Below, in pieces: positions 15,800-24,800 of a DNA stretch of 64,000 bases. Numbering within the stretch: position 1 is the stretch's first letter; the number at the start of each line of letters is the position of its first letter. The stretch is from Methylobacterium sp. J-077 (GTDB taxonomy: Bacteria; Pseudomonadota; Alphaproteobacteria; Rhizobiales; Beijerinckiaceae). The translations under genes were made by a program, and so were the position numbers. The DNA is taken from the NCBI RefSeq assembly GCF_022829365.1, contig NZ_JAKSYJ010000152.1, positions 1 through 64,000 on the forward strand, given 5' to 3'. The notes beneath the pieces were generated by a model. The model was not told the DNA's origin and did not search any database. It saw only the letters and a list, made by a program, of their open reading frames with translations.

Positions 15800-16543
15800 A
15801 TGGCTGCAAAGCTCCCCCATGCCCTCTACCCGCTCATCCGCAAGCTGGAGAGCGTCACCCGCCTCTCGGATGCGGAACGACAGGCGATTGAACGTCTGCC
15901 CGTCCGGGTGCGGACCCTCACGGCAAGACAGGACATCGTGCGGGACGGCGACCGGGCGACCCAGTGCTGTGTCATCCTGGAAGGCTGGGCCTATCGGTAC
16001 AAGTTCCTGAGCGAGGGGCGCCGCCAGATCTTCTCGTTCCACATCGCGGGCGACATCCCGGATCTGCAGAGCCTGCACATCCCGCTGATGGATCATACCC
16101 TCGGGACGATGACCCAGGCTACGGTGGCGTTCGTCCCACACGAGAGCATGCTCGACCTCACGGCCCGCTTCCCGACCATCGCCGCCGCGCTCTGGCGTGA
16201 CACGCTGATCGACGCGGCGATCTTCCGGGAGTGGTTGATCGCCATGGGCCGCCGCCCGGCGTTCGAGCACTTGGCGCACCTGTTCTGCGAACTGTACCTG
16301 AAACAGGAGGCAGTCGGTCTAGCGAGTGAACACCGCTGTCCCCTGCCGATCACCCAGACCGATCTCGCCGACGCCACCGGCATGACGGCCGTGCACATCA
16401 ACCGCGTATTGAAGGAGATGCGCGGTCGCGGGCTGATCACGCTGCACCGGCAGACACTGGTGGTGAAGGCGTGGGACGAGCTTATCCGCGCCTCCGAGTT
16501 CGACGCGACCTACCTGCACTTGCAGAGGCGAGCGGCGGGATGA
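15800..16543 (+). CDS. Crp/Fnr-family transcription regulator
   Basis: The 247-residue protein has the sensor barrel at about 15-130 (GWAYRYKFLSEGRRQIFSF, AGDIPDLQSLHI) and a winged HTH at about 150-225. In the HTH, ITQTDLADATGMTAVHINRVLKEMRGRGLI contains the recognition helix. No Fe-S cysteine cluster of the Fnr type is seen. Together with the regulator at 14049 and the truncated one at 13.4-13.5 kb it makes three related genes within 3.2 kb. The ATG at 15800 fits the family start; a longer frame from 15716 is possible. The next gene overlaps its stop codon. Confidence 0.85.
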   Translation: MAAKLPHALYPLIRKLESVTRLSDAERQAIERLPVRVRTLTARQDIVRDGDRATQCCVILEGWAYRYKFLSEGRRQIFSFHIAGDIPDLQSLHIPLMDHTLGTMTQATVAFVPHESMLDLTARFPTIAAALWRDTLIDAAIFREWLIAMGRRPAFEHLAHLFCELYLKQEAVGLASEHRCPLPITQTDLADATGMTAVHINRVLKEMRGRGLITLHRQTLVVKAWDELIRASEFDATYLHLQRRAAG

Positions 16544-16794
16544 CCCTGCACCTCCAGCCGGTGCGTGTCGCCACCTGCAGTGAAGACAGCGACGGCCAAC
16601 TCGTGTTCGTGGACGGGTTCCTCGTGGCGGTGCTGGTGCAACTGTCCGGGCAGCACGGGGCCAACGCGGGCATGTGGTTCCTGGAGGCTGGGTTCGGCCT
16701 GACCGCGGTGATGAGCGCGCCCCTGTTCCTCGATGTGGACGCGGCTCAAGACTGGATCGGGCTACACCTCGGCATCAAGAGAATTGGCGCGTAG
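16540..16794 (+). CDS. Hypothetical protein coupled to a Crp/Fnr gene
   Basis: The 84-residue product starts at an ATG that overlaps the stop of the regulator gene (ATGA), so translation is probably coupled. It has a mixed alpha/beta look, with LVFVDGFLVAVLVQLS and FLEAGFGL, and no signal peptide. No family was recognised. Its tight coupling suggests a role linked to the regulator, for example as partner or target, but nothing in the sequence proves it. Confidence 0.55.
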   Translation: MTLHLQPVRVATCSEDSDGQLVFVDGFLVAVLVQLSGQHGANAGMWFLEAGFGLTAVMSAPLFLDVDAAQDWIGLHLGIKRIGA

Positions 16795-16887
16795 CATGGT
16801 TCGAAACCTGACCTGTTCTCGCAGATCTCACTTGATCGGCGATGGAACCCCCCATCTACGCTGGCAATCAGTGCTTATCGTCGAAGC

Positions 16888-17121
16888 ATGACCCTATTTC
16901 ACCTCCAATATGTGGTTCATCGTGCAACTGCGAGCGGTATCGCGTTCGGTCGGGAGCAGTTCAGCGCCTGCACAGAGACGGAAGCGGTCATCGAGGCCGC
17001 TGGCCGGTTCACTCGGTTGCTTGGGAAACGTTCGGGATCGGCCATCCTCAGAGATGAAGCTGGTCGAGTCGTCTGGACCGAACGGCGCCCTGTCGACTCA
17101 GATATCTCCACCGGAGGCTGA
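16888..17121 (+). CDS. Hypothetical small protein
   Basis: The 77-residue protein begins MTLFHLQYVVHRATASG and contains GSAILRDEAGRVVWTERR, a pattern of two strands around a DxxGRVVW turn seen in many small Methylobacterium proteins of unknown role. The ATG has a modest CGAAG site before it. No membrane segment or signal is present. Confidence 0.5.
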   Translation: MTLFHLQYVVHRATASGIAFGREQFSACTETEAVIEAAGRFTRLLGKRSGSAILRDEAGRVVWTERRPVDSDISTGG

Positions 17122-17208
17122 TCACGATTGGAGAAGGGGGCAATTCTTCCACCTGCCAGCTCCACTATTCCTCTAGGTCGAACTGGATCGACACGACCGG
17201 GGACAATC

Positions 17209-17490
17209 ATGCTGAGATGGCTACGTCGGTTTCTTACCGGCTCGGAAGCGGTCGAACAAAGGATCACTGGCGAGCTGCATGCGATGGAGGAGCGCCTATC
17301 GCGACGGATATTGGTCGCCGAACAGCGTCTCGCCGAGAACGAGCGGGTGCTCCGGCGCCTTGGCCATCAGGTCTCAAGGATCGAGGGGCGCACATCGGTC
17401 TTGAGGCCGGGCGCGCTCGGAGATGTTCTCGATTGCGCCGTGCCACATCGCGACGGGGTTCGGGAGCAGGGTGGGGGCGAGACCGGATGA
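17209..17490 (+). CDS. Hypothetical coiled-coil protein
   Basis: The 93-residue protein has a basic start (MLRWLRRFLTGSE) and a long helix with heptad spacing through MEERLSRRILVAEQRLAENERVLRRLG, which predicts a coiled coil. A GGGGA ribosome site lies five bases before the ATG. The C-terminal third is less ordered. No family was recognised; a scaffold or membrane-associated role would be a guess. Confidence 0.5.
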   Translation: MLRWLRRFLTGSEAVEQRITGELHAMEERLSRRILVAEQRLAENERVLRRLGHQVSRIEGRTSVLRPGALGDVLDCAVPHRDGVREQGGGETG

Positions 17491-17661
17491 CATCCGGCCG
17501 AGCTACGCCACGCGCTGCCGGCAGGCTATGCGGCCAGAAGCGGGGTTGCTTGATCTGGGTTGATAACCTGCTCGGCCCCACCGCGGCGATCGAGGCAACC
17601 GCCTCTTTACCTTGGCCACAGCGCGTCGAAACATGTGTGGGGCAGCGTGCGTATCGCGCCC

Positions 17662-17928
17662 ATGAGCAGCGAACGCATCATACCGACCGAGCCGGTTCCC
17701 CAGCTCGAGGACACGCTTACCCAGATGCCGCAACCCGAATTCATTGCGGGTTGGAAGGCGCTGGTGGGAGAGCCTCCGGCTACGATGCTCGAAGACCGCT
17801 CCGAGATGATCCGGGTCTTGGTGGAGAGCGCCCCGATCGCCCCGCTGGAGGGAGTGGACGTGGCGGTCGAGGGCGATCAAGTGATGCCGGCTCAGTCGCT
17901 GCTATTCTCGGCGAAGGCGTCGTCGTAG
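17662..17928 (+). CDS. Hypothetical acidic protein
   Basis: The 88-residue protein is acidic, with QLEDTLTQMPQPEFIAGWKALVGEPP and MIRVLVESAPIAPLEGV. It has no signal or membrane helix and no known motif. The ATG at 17662 gives the shortest sensible reading; upstream codons look non-coding. Its 3' end overlaps the convergent gene at 17892-18095 by 37 bases. Confidence 0.45.
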   Translation: MSSERIIPTEPVPQLEDTLTQMPQPEFIAGWKALVGEPPATMLEDRSEMIRVLVESAPIAPLEGVDVAVEGDQVMPAQSLLFSAKASS

Positions 17929-18095
17929 GCGTCCAGCAGCCAGGCGGGGAGGTTGGTGCCCACATCATCGCCGAGATCGCCGATGGACTTGCCCAACGGC
18001 TTCTGGGGGTACTGCGACCGCACTTCGGCTAGCAGCCTGCAAGCCAGCTGATCCAGCGCGTCGCTGGGCAGCACCTGCTCTCGATCAACCAGCAT
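17892..18095 (-). CDS. Hypothetical small protein
   Basis: The 67-residue product begins MLVDREQVLPSDALDQLACRLLAEV and ends AWLLDAYDDAFAENSSD. It is acidic and helical, with no known domain. A GTG at 18152 would extend it by 19 residues of glycine- and proline-rich sequence, so the ATG at 18095 is preferred. It converges on the gene at 17662. Confidence 0.4.
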   Translation of the reverse strand: MLVDREQVLPSDALDQLACRLLAEVRSQYPQKPLGKSIGDLGDDVGTNLPAWLLDAYDDAFAENSSD

Positions 18096-18212
18096 GGTTG
18101 CAACCCTCGATGGCGTACCAGCCGGCTCGGCCCCGCCGCCCGATCTGATCACGGGCTGGCGGGGGAGGTCATCTATCTCACCGGCAGGAGCCGATACGCA
18201 ACGCGGCTCGGG

Positions 18213-18749
18213 ATGCAGGATGCCAGAGTCCGGTTAGCCGATGGACGCAAGATCTGGATGCTCAACGTCGTCGACGAGTTCACGCATGAATGCTTGGCGA
18301 TCCGGGTCGCCCGCAAGCTCAAGGCGGTCGATGTGATCGACGTGCTCTCGGATCTGTTCATCCTGCGTGGCGTGCCGGGCCATATCCGTTCGGATAACGG
18401 CCCGGAGTTCGTCGCGAAGGCTGTTCAAGCTTGGATCACCGGCGTCGGAGCCAAGACGGCTTACATCACTCCGGGCTCACCGTGGGAGAATGACTACGTC
18501 GAAAGCTTCAACGCGCGCCTTCGCGACGAACTGCTCAACGGTGAGATCTTCTACACACTCAAGGAGGCGCAGATCGTGATCGAACGCTGGAGACGTCACT
18601 ACAACACCGTACGCCCGCACGCCTCACCGGGATACCGGCCGCCGGCACCAGAAGTGTTCATGCCAGCCTTCACCGCTTGGCCGGCTGCGCTCGCCCGACC
18701 AGCTCCGCCGGCCAAGCTACCCGTGGTGGAGCGGCCTACCGCGCACTAA
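18213..18749 (+). pseudogene. IS3-family transposase OrfB, 5'-truncated
   Basis: The 178-residue frame contains the integrase core of an IS3-family transposase. The catalytic triad is intact: Asp21 (VVDEF), Asp61 (RSDNGPEF) and Glu97 (YVESFN), with the typical 35-residue D-E gap. From DGRKIWML onward it matches the family, but the upstream part with the HTH and the N-terminal half of OrfB is missing, as is OrfA. The first dozen residues (MQDARVRLA) look foreign to the family and may derive from the insertion site. It is not expected to transpose by itself. Confidence 0.8.
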
Positions 18750-18780
18750 CTTTAACCTTGGACCACCCTGTGGGGGCCGA
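18238..18780 (+). mobile_element. IS3-family insertion sequence remnant
   Basis: What remains is the 3' half of the element: the integrase-core coding region and, after its TAA, a probable right end near 18757-18779 (GGACCACCCTGTGGGGG). The left end, orfA and the start of orfB are gone, and no target duplication can be identified. It marks the border between the accessory region and chromosome-like genes. Confidence 0.6.
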
Positions 18781-19096
18781 TCATAACTCGGTCCCCCGCA
18801 GAAACCCGGCCGGTCCATATCAACTCATCCGGAAACCAACGTCCAGGTACGTAAGACACGCAAGTAGGCTCCGATACCATAACCCTCGAACGCCTCGACG
18901 CTGGCCCGGTCGTAGAAGGCCGCATGACAGTCGCGCTTGTCCGGCGCGGGCTCAATGCCTCGGGCGCCGAGAAACCCGCTCACGCATGCGGGGTCGGAAC
19001 GCGGTGATCGGGCTGGCCTGGACGCACGCCGATAAACTTCGCGCGGCCAAGCCGACACACCACCCGCTCCTGCCGACTAACGTCCCGCTCGCGGAC
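18781..19096. other. Gene-poor spacer after the IS remnant
   Basis: No firm gene is seen in this 316-base spacer. A minus-strand frame (18825-19058) encodes 77 residues. Its last half (CHAAFYDRASVEAFEGYGIG) has protein-like character, but the first half does not, and no start is convincing. It could be the 3' end of a gene broken by rearrangement. Confidence 0.3.
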
Positions 19097-19657
19097 TCAG
19101 TCCCGCACCACCACCTTGGTACCGACCCGGACCCGATCGTAGAGGTCGACCACGTCCTTGTTGGTCATGCGGATGCAGCCCGAGGAGACCGCCGCGCCCA
19201 TCGTGTCGGGCTCGTTCGAGCCGTGGATCCGGTAGAGCGACGAGCCGAGATAGAGGGCGCGGGCGCCGAGCGGGTTGTCCTGGCCGCCGGCCATGTAGCG
19301 CGGCAGGTCCGGGCGGCGGGCCAGCATCTGCTGCGGCGGACGCCAGGCCGGCCATTCCTTCTTCATCGTCACGGTCTTGGTGCCGGACCAGGAAAAGCCC
19401 TGCCGGCCGACGCCGACGCCGTAGCGGATCGCCTCGCTGTTCCCGAGGATGTAGTAGAGCCGGCGCTGGCTGGTGGAGATCACGATCGTGCCGGGCTTCT
19501 CGGTGCTGTTCCAGCCGATCGTCTCGCGCGGGATCGCCTGGCTGCGGAAGACGTTCAGGAAATCCGCGAGCGGCCCGCTGTCCAGCGGGCTGGCGGAAGC
19601 GGGCGCGCTTCCCAGCAGGGCGGCTGCGAGCCCCAGCATCGCGATCCGTCTCGACAT
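19097..19657 (-). CDS. L,D-transpeptidase (YkuD family)
   Basis: The 186-residue exported protein has a signal peptide ending near ASAS (residue 23) and a YkuD catalytic domain. The active-site motif is present: His145 in RIHGSNEP and Cys161 in SSGCIRM. These enzymes form 3-3 cross-links in peptidoglycan or attach proteins to it, working in the periplasm. Length is that of a minimal family member with no extra peptidoglycan-binding domain. The gene stands alone, divergent from the secreted protein at 19866. Confidence 0.88.
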   Translation of the reverse strand: MSRRIAMLGLAAALLGSAPASASPLDSGPLADFLNVFRSQAIPRETIGWNSTEKPGTIVISTSQRRLYYILGNSEAIRYGVGVGRQGFSWSGTKTVTMKKEWPAWRPPQQMLARRPDLPRYMAGGQDNPLGARALYLGSSLYRIHGSNEPDTMGAAVSSGCIRMTNKDVVDLYDRVRVGTKVVVRD

Positions 19658-19865
19658 GGTCTTCTATCCTCTCGTGCCGATGGCGTCGGTCATCGCGGGT
19701 AGGCCGCGATCCTCAGGGGAACCGGCCCGGACTTCGCGGCAAGGTTGAGGCCGGCGGGACGGGCAGAGCGAATCCGGTGCGCCCTGTGGGGTCCAGGCAA
19801 CACCGAAAACAGGCGCGACGCCGTGGGTGATTGCGCCAGGGGACGGCCATGCTTATCTCGACGTC

Positions 19866-20294
19866 GTGATCCGATCCGCCGCCCTTCTGGCCCGCCGCGT
19901 CGCCGGCCCGCCGGACCGCCTCGTCCGGAGCCTCGCCGTGCTGGCGATGCTCGTGGTCGCGGCGGCGGCGCTGATGGCCGCGCCCCGACCGGCCCGGGCC
20001 GCACCCGCTGCGGGTCCGGCCTGTTCGGTGACGAGCCAGGCCGTGGCCGTCCTGTCGGATGCGCGCCAGTTGGATGCGCGCAACACCGCCCCCGAGGCCC
20101 GACGGTCGCTGTTCGACGGCACCGACCTGTGCCCGGCCGATCTCGAGATCGTGGGCGACCTGGGCCTGCCCCGGCCGCCGGTCGAGGCGCAGCGGCCCCG
20201 TCACGCCGCCGCCGCAACCTACGGCTATCAGACGGCTGCCGCGCCGGCCTCCGGGCCGGACGAGGCCCTGCACCGGCCACCCCGGGCGGCCTGA
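19866..20294 (+). CDS. Hypothetical exported protein
   Basis: The 142-residue product has a long hydrophobic segment (LAVLAMLVVAAAALMAA) followed by ARAAPAAG, consistent with a signal peptide. The mature part has two cysteines (PACSVT, DLCPAD) that could form a disulphide. The family is unknown. The GTG start is chosen because a tiny six-codon frame (ATG at 19849, product MLISTS) with a good AGGGGA ribosome site ends at a TGA overlapping it, giving likely translational coupling. A GTG at 19827 in the same frame is an alternative. Confidence 0.5.
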   Translation: MIRSAALLARRVAGPPDRLVRSLAVLAMLVVAAAALMAAPRPARAAPAAGPACSVTSQAVAVLSDARQLDARNTAPEARRSLFDGTDLCPADLEIVGDLGLPRPPVEAQRPRHAAAATYGYQTAAAPASGPDEALHRPPRAA

Positions 20295-20410
20295 TCCGCG
20301 CCGCCGGATCCGTCCGGCCGGGCGCCCCGATCTCCGCCGCATAGGCGCAAGAGCCTCGTCCGCGACCCGTTTCCAGGACAAGCCCCTCAAGTCTCGATCG
20401 CGCATCCTTT

Positions 20411-20445
20411 CGTTTCCGAAAGCCGGAAGACCCCCTTTCGGGACG
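20411..20445 (-). repeat. Dispersed palindromic repeat, copy A
   Basis: Read on the minus strand, this 35-base element has CCGAAAG and CTTTCGG arms around a GGGGTCTTCCGG centre. It closely matches the element at 53312-53347 in the opposite orientation. Both lie in spacers just before genes. REP-like origin is inferred. Confidence 0.5.
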
Positions 20446-20530
20446 ATGCGCGGTCCGCTTCGACGACGCGCGGCCCTCGGCGCCGCGCCAGCCTCTGCAG
20501 ACGCATGTTTTTCCAGGAGCGTTGGAACCC

Positions 20531-21817
20531 GTGACCCGCACTTCGTCCGCCCCAACCCCGTCCCCCGCCCGGCGCCGCGCGCGCCTCCTGGGGGCGGCCG
20601 CCCTGCTGGCCCTGGCGCTCGGCGCCTGCAACCCGAAGCAGGCGGCCGCGCCGACGCCGCCGGTGCCGGAGGTGGGCTTCGTCACGGTGACGCCGCAGGC
20701 GATCCCCTACCTGCGCGACCTGCCCGGCCGGGTCGCGCCGATGCGCATCGCCGAGGTCCGCTCGCGGGTCTCTGGGCTGGTGGTCAAGCGGCTGTTCGAG
20801 CAGGGCAGCCAAGTCAAGGAAGGCGACATCCTCTACAAGATCGACCCGGCCCCCTTCGAGGTCGATCTGGCGAGTGCGGAGGCCGTGCTGGCGCGCCACG
20901 AGGCCGCCCTGGTGCTCGCCCGCCAGCAGGCCGACCGGCTCGAGCAGCTGCTGACCCGGGCCACCGCCAGCCAGGCGCAGTACGATGCCGCCTTCGCGGG
21001 CAAGAAGCAGGCGGAGGCCGAGGTCGCCGGCGCCAAGGCGGCGCGGGACCGGGCGCAGCTCAACCTCGGCTGGACCGACGTGCGCGCGCCGATCACCGGC
21101 CGCATCGGCCGGGCGCTGCTCACCGAGGGCACCCTGATCGAGCCGGGCTCCACGGGCGCGCTCGCCACGATCCAGCAGCTCGATCCGATCTATGTCGACA
21201 TCACCCAGTCGGTGGGCGAATTGAACCGCCTGCGCCGGGATCTCGCCAGCGGCGAGCTCGCCCGGCTGGAGGACAACACCGCCAACGTCCACCTGATCAT
21301 GGACGACAACTCGCTCTATCCGCTGGCCGGCCGGCTGCTGTTCTCGGACGTCACCGCCGATCCGAGCACCGGCCAGGTGACCCTGCGGGTGCAGTTCCCC
21401 AACCCGCACGACGAGCTGTTCCCCGGCATGTACGTCCGGGCCCGGATCAAGCAGGGCATCGATTCCGACGCGATCGCGGTGCCCCAGCAGGCGATCCAGC
21501 GCACCGAGGACGGTCGCGCGGAGGTCTGGCTGGTGCGGGCCGACGACACGGTGATGCGCCAGCCCGTCGAGGTCGGGCCGGTGGTCGGCCAGAACTGGCT
21601 GATCCGCGACGGGCTCAAGGGCGGCGAGAAGGTCGTGATCGACGGCGTCCAGAAGATCACCGTGGGCGCCACGGTGAAGCCCGTGGACCAGACCCCCGCC
21701 CACGGCGAGGCCGGCCCGAAGCACGATGCCGACGAGGCCCCCGACGCGCCCGGCGGCCAGAAGCCCGGCGACAAGGCGCAGGCCCCGCCCCGCGCCGCCG
21801 CCGCGCAGCGCCACTGA
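20531..21817 (+). CDS. RND efflux periplasmic adaptor (membrane fusion protein)
   Basis: This 428-residue lipoprotein of the AcrA/MexA type links an inner-membrane RND pump to an outer-membrane channel. The signal ends in LALGAC, so Cys33 is probably lipidated. The N-terminal half carries the lipoyl and helical-hairpin parts (EVRSRVSGLVVKRLF, SQVKEGDILYKIDPAPF). The beta-barrel region follows, and the C-terminus is a disordered acidic/Ala/Pro tail. The GTG at 20531 is preferred to the TTG at 20522, which is too close to the AGGAG site. The pump gene follows after 18 bases. No outer-membrane channel gene is adjacent. Confidence 0.9.
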   Translation: MTRTSSAPTPSPARRRARLLGAAALLALALGACNPKQAAAPTPPVPEVGFVTVTPQAIPYLRDLPGRVAPMRIAEVRSRVSGLVVKRLFEQGSQVKEGDILYKIDPAPFEVDLASAEAVLARHEAALVLARQQADRLEQLLTRATASQAQYDAAFAGKKQAEAEVAGAKAARDRAQLNLGWTDVRAPITGRIGRALLTEGTLIEPGSTGALATIQQLDPIYVDITQSVGELNRLRRDLASGELARLEDNTANVHLIMDDNSLYPLAGRLLFSDVTADPSTGQVTLRVQFPNPHDELFPGMYVRARIKQGIDSDAIAVPQQAIQRTEDGRAEVWLVRADDTVMRQPVEVGPVVGQNWLIRDGLKGGEKVVIDGVQKITVGATVKPVDQTPAHGEAGPKHDADEAPDAPGGQKPGDKAQAPPRAAAAQRH

Positions 21818-21835
21818 GCCCGGGAGGCCCCGACC

Positions 21836-24800
21836 ATGGCACGCTTCTTCATCGACCGCCCGGTCTTCGCCTGGGTGGTGGCCCTGTTCATCTGCCTGGG
21901 CGGCGCGCTCGCCATCCCGAACCTGCCGATCGCGCAGTACCCGGTGATCGCCCCGCCGCAGATCGCCCTGTCCACGGCCTATCCCGGCGCCTCGGTGGAC
22001 AGCCTCTATGTCGGCACGACCCGGCTCATCGAGGATGAGCTGAACGGCGCGGCCAACATCATGAACTTCGAGTCGACCACCGACTCGTTCGGCTCGGTCA
22101 ACATCACCGCGACCTTCCTGCCCGGCACCGACCCGGCGCTCGCCTCGGTCGAGGTGCAGAACCGGCTCAAGCGCGTGGAGGCGCGCCTGCCCGCGGAGGT
22201 GCGCCAGCAGGGAATTCTGGTCGAGGAGGCCTCGGCCGCGACCCTCAACATCATCACCCTGATCTCCAAGGACGGGTCGATGGACGAGGTGGGCCTCGGC
22301 GACTTCCTGATCCGCAACGTCATCAACGAGATCCGGCGCATCCCCGGGGTCGGGCGCGCGACGCTCTACTCCACCGAGCGCTCGCTGCGGGTCTGGGTCG
22401 ATCCGGACCGCTTGCGCGGCCTGTCGCTCAGCGCCGAGGACGTCACGCAGGCGATCCGCAACCAGAACATCCAGGTCGCCTCCGGCTCGGTCGGCGCCCA
22501 GCCGAGCCCCACCAAGCAGGCGGTCACCGTGCCGATCATCGTGAAGGGCCAGCTCGGCACCATCGAGGAGTTCGGCGCCATCGTGCTGCGGGCCAATTCC
22601 GACGGCTCGAACGTGCGCCTGCGCGACGTCGCCCGGATCGAGCTCGGCGGCGACGCCTACCAGTTCTCCACGCGGCTGAACGGCGGCCCGGCCGCCGGCA
22701 TCTCGGTGACGCTCGCCCCCGACGGCAACGCCCTGGAGACCGCCAAGGCCATCCGCGCCAAGATGGTGGAGCTGTCGCAGTTCTTCCCGCCGGACCTGAA
22801 GTGGGACATCCCCTACGACATCACCCCGGCGGTCGAGGCCTCGATCGAGAAGGTTCTGCACACCCTGGTCGAGGCGGTGGTACTGGTCTTCCTGGTGATG
22901 TTCCTGTTCCTGCAGAACATCCGCTACACCCTGATCCCGACCATCGTCGTGCCGATCGCCCTGATGGGTACGGTCACGGTGATGTGGATCTCCGGCTTCT
23001 CGGTGAACGTCCTCACCATGTTCGGCATGGTGCTGGCCATCGGCATCCTGGTCGACGACGCCATCGTGGTGGTGGAGAACGTCGAGCGGATCATGAACGC
23101 GGAGGGCCTGCCGCCCAAGGAGGCCACCAAGAAGGCCATGGAGCAGATCACCGGGGCGATCATCGGCATCACCCTGGTGCTGATGGCGGTGTTCATCCCG
23201 ATGGCGTTCTTCCCCGGCTCGGTGGGCATCATCTACCGGCAGTTCTCGATCGCCATGGTGACCTCCATCGCGTTCTCGGCGCTGCTCGCCCTGTCGCTGA
23301 CCCCGGCGCTCTGCGCGACCTTCCTGAAGCCGGTGGCCAAGGGCCACGGCCACGCCAAGAAAGGCCCCTTGGGCGGCGTGTTCGGGATGTTCAACCGCTT
23401 CGTCGACCGCGAGACCGCCCGCTACGGACGCGGCGTCGCGGGGCTCATCCGCAAGTCCGGCCGGGTGATGCTGGTCTACCTCGCCCTGGTGGCGGGCACG
23501 GCCTACGCCTTCGTCAACCTGCCGGAGGGTTTTCTGCCGGTCGAGGACCAGGGCTTCTTCACGGTCGACATCCAGACGCCGCCGGGCGCCTCCTACAACC
23601 GCACCCAGGAGGCCAACCGCAAGGTCGAGGCGTATCTGCTGGCGCAGCCCGGCGTCGCCACCGTGACGATGCTCAACGGCTTCTCGTTCTCCGGCCAGGC
23701 CCCGAGCACCAGCCAGGCCTTCGTAACCCTCAAGCCCTGGAGCGAGCGCGACGCCAAGAACTCGGCCGCCGCCCTGGTGGCCGGCACCAACGCGGCGCTC
23801 AGCACCTACCGCGACGCCACCGTGGACGCCCAGGAGCCGCCGCCGGTGGACAACCTCGGCAACGCCGCCGGCTTCTCGTTCCGCCTCCAGGACCGGGCGA
23901 ACCGCGGCTATGCGGCCCTGCTCTCGGCCCAGGACCAGCTGCTCAAGCTCGCGCAAGCCAGCCCGATCCTGCAGAAGGTGAAGATCGAGGGCCTGCCGCC
24001 GACCCCGCAGGCGGAACTGGTGATCGACCGCGAGAAGGCGGCGGCGCTCGGCGTCAAGTTCGAGGACATCAACGCCACGATCCAGCTCAACCTCGGCTCG
24101 GTCTACACCAACGATTTCCCCAACCGGGGCAAGATGCAGCGCGTCTACGTGCAGGCCGAGCAGCTGCAGCGCATGAACGCCTCGGACATCCTCAACTACG
24201 CGGTGAAGAACGCCTCCGGCACGATGGTGCCGATGTCGTCCTTCGCGGAACTGAAATGGGGCATGGGGCCGAGCCAGATCGTCGGCTTCAACGGCTACCA
24301 GTCGGTGCGCATCACCGGCGAGCCGAATCCCGGCTACACCTCGGGCGACGCGATCAACGAGATGGAGCGGCTGATGCTCCAGCTGCCCAAAGGGTTCGGC
24401 TATGCCTGGACCGGGCAGTCGTTCCAGGAGAAGCAGGCCGGCAGCCAGGCGACCCTGCTGCTGGCGCTCTCGGTGCTGATCGTGTTCCTGTGCCTGGCCG
24501 CGCTCTACGAGAGCTGGGCGATCCCGGTCTCGGTGCTGCTGGTGATCCCGCTCGGCGTGATCGGCGCGGTGGCGGCCGTGTATCTGCGCGGCATGCCCAA
24601 CGACGTGTACTTCAAGATCGGGCTGATCACGATCATCGGCCTCTCGGCCAAGAACGCGATCCTGATCGTGGAGTTCGCGAAGGATCTCTGGAAGCCTGGG
24701 ACCTCGGTGGTGCGGGCCGCGATCGATGCGGCGGCGCTCCGGTTCCGGCCGATCGTGATGACCTCGCTGGCCTTCATCTTCGGCGTGGTGCCGCTGGCCA

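Noticed and set aside
13691-18160. Near-repeat GATCxGATCACGGGCTG at 13695 and 18142, considered as attachment sites flanking an element
   Set aside because: The shared core is under 20 bases, no integrase gene lies between, and the segment holds ordinary genes.
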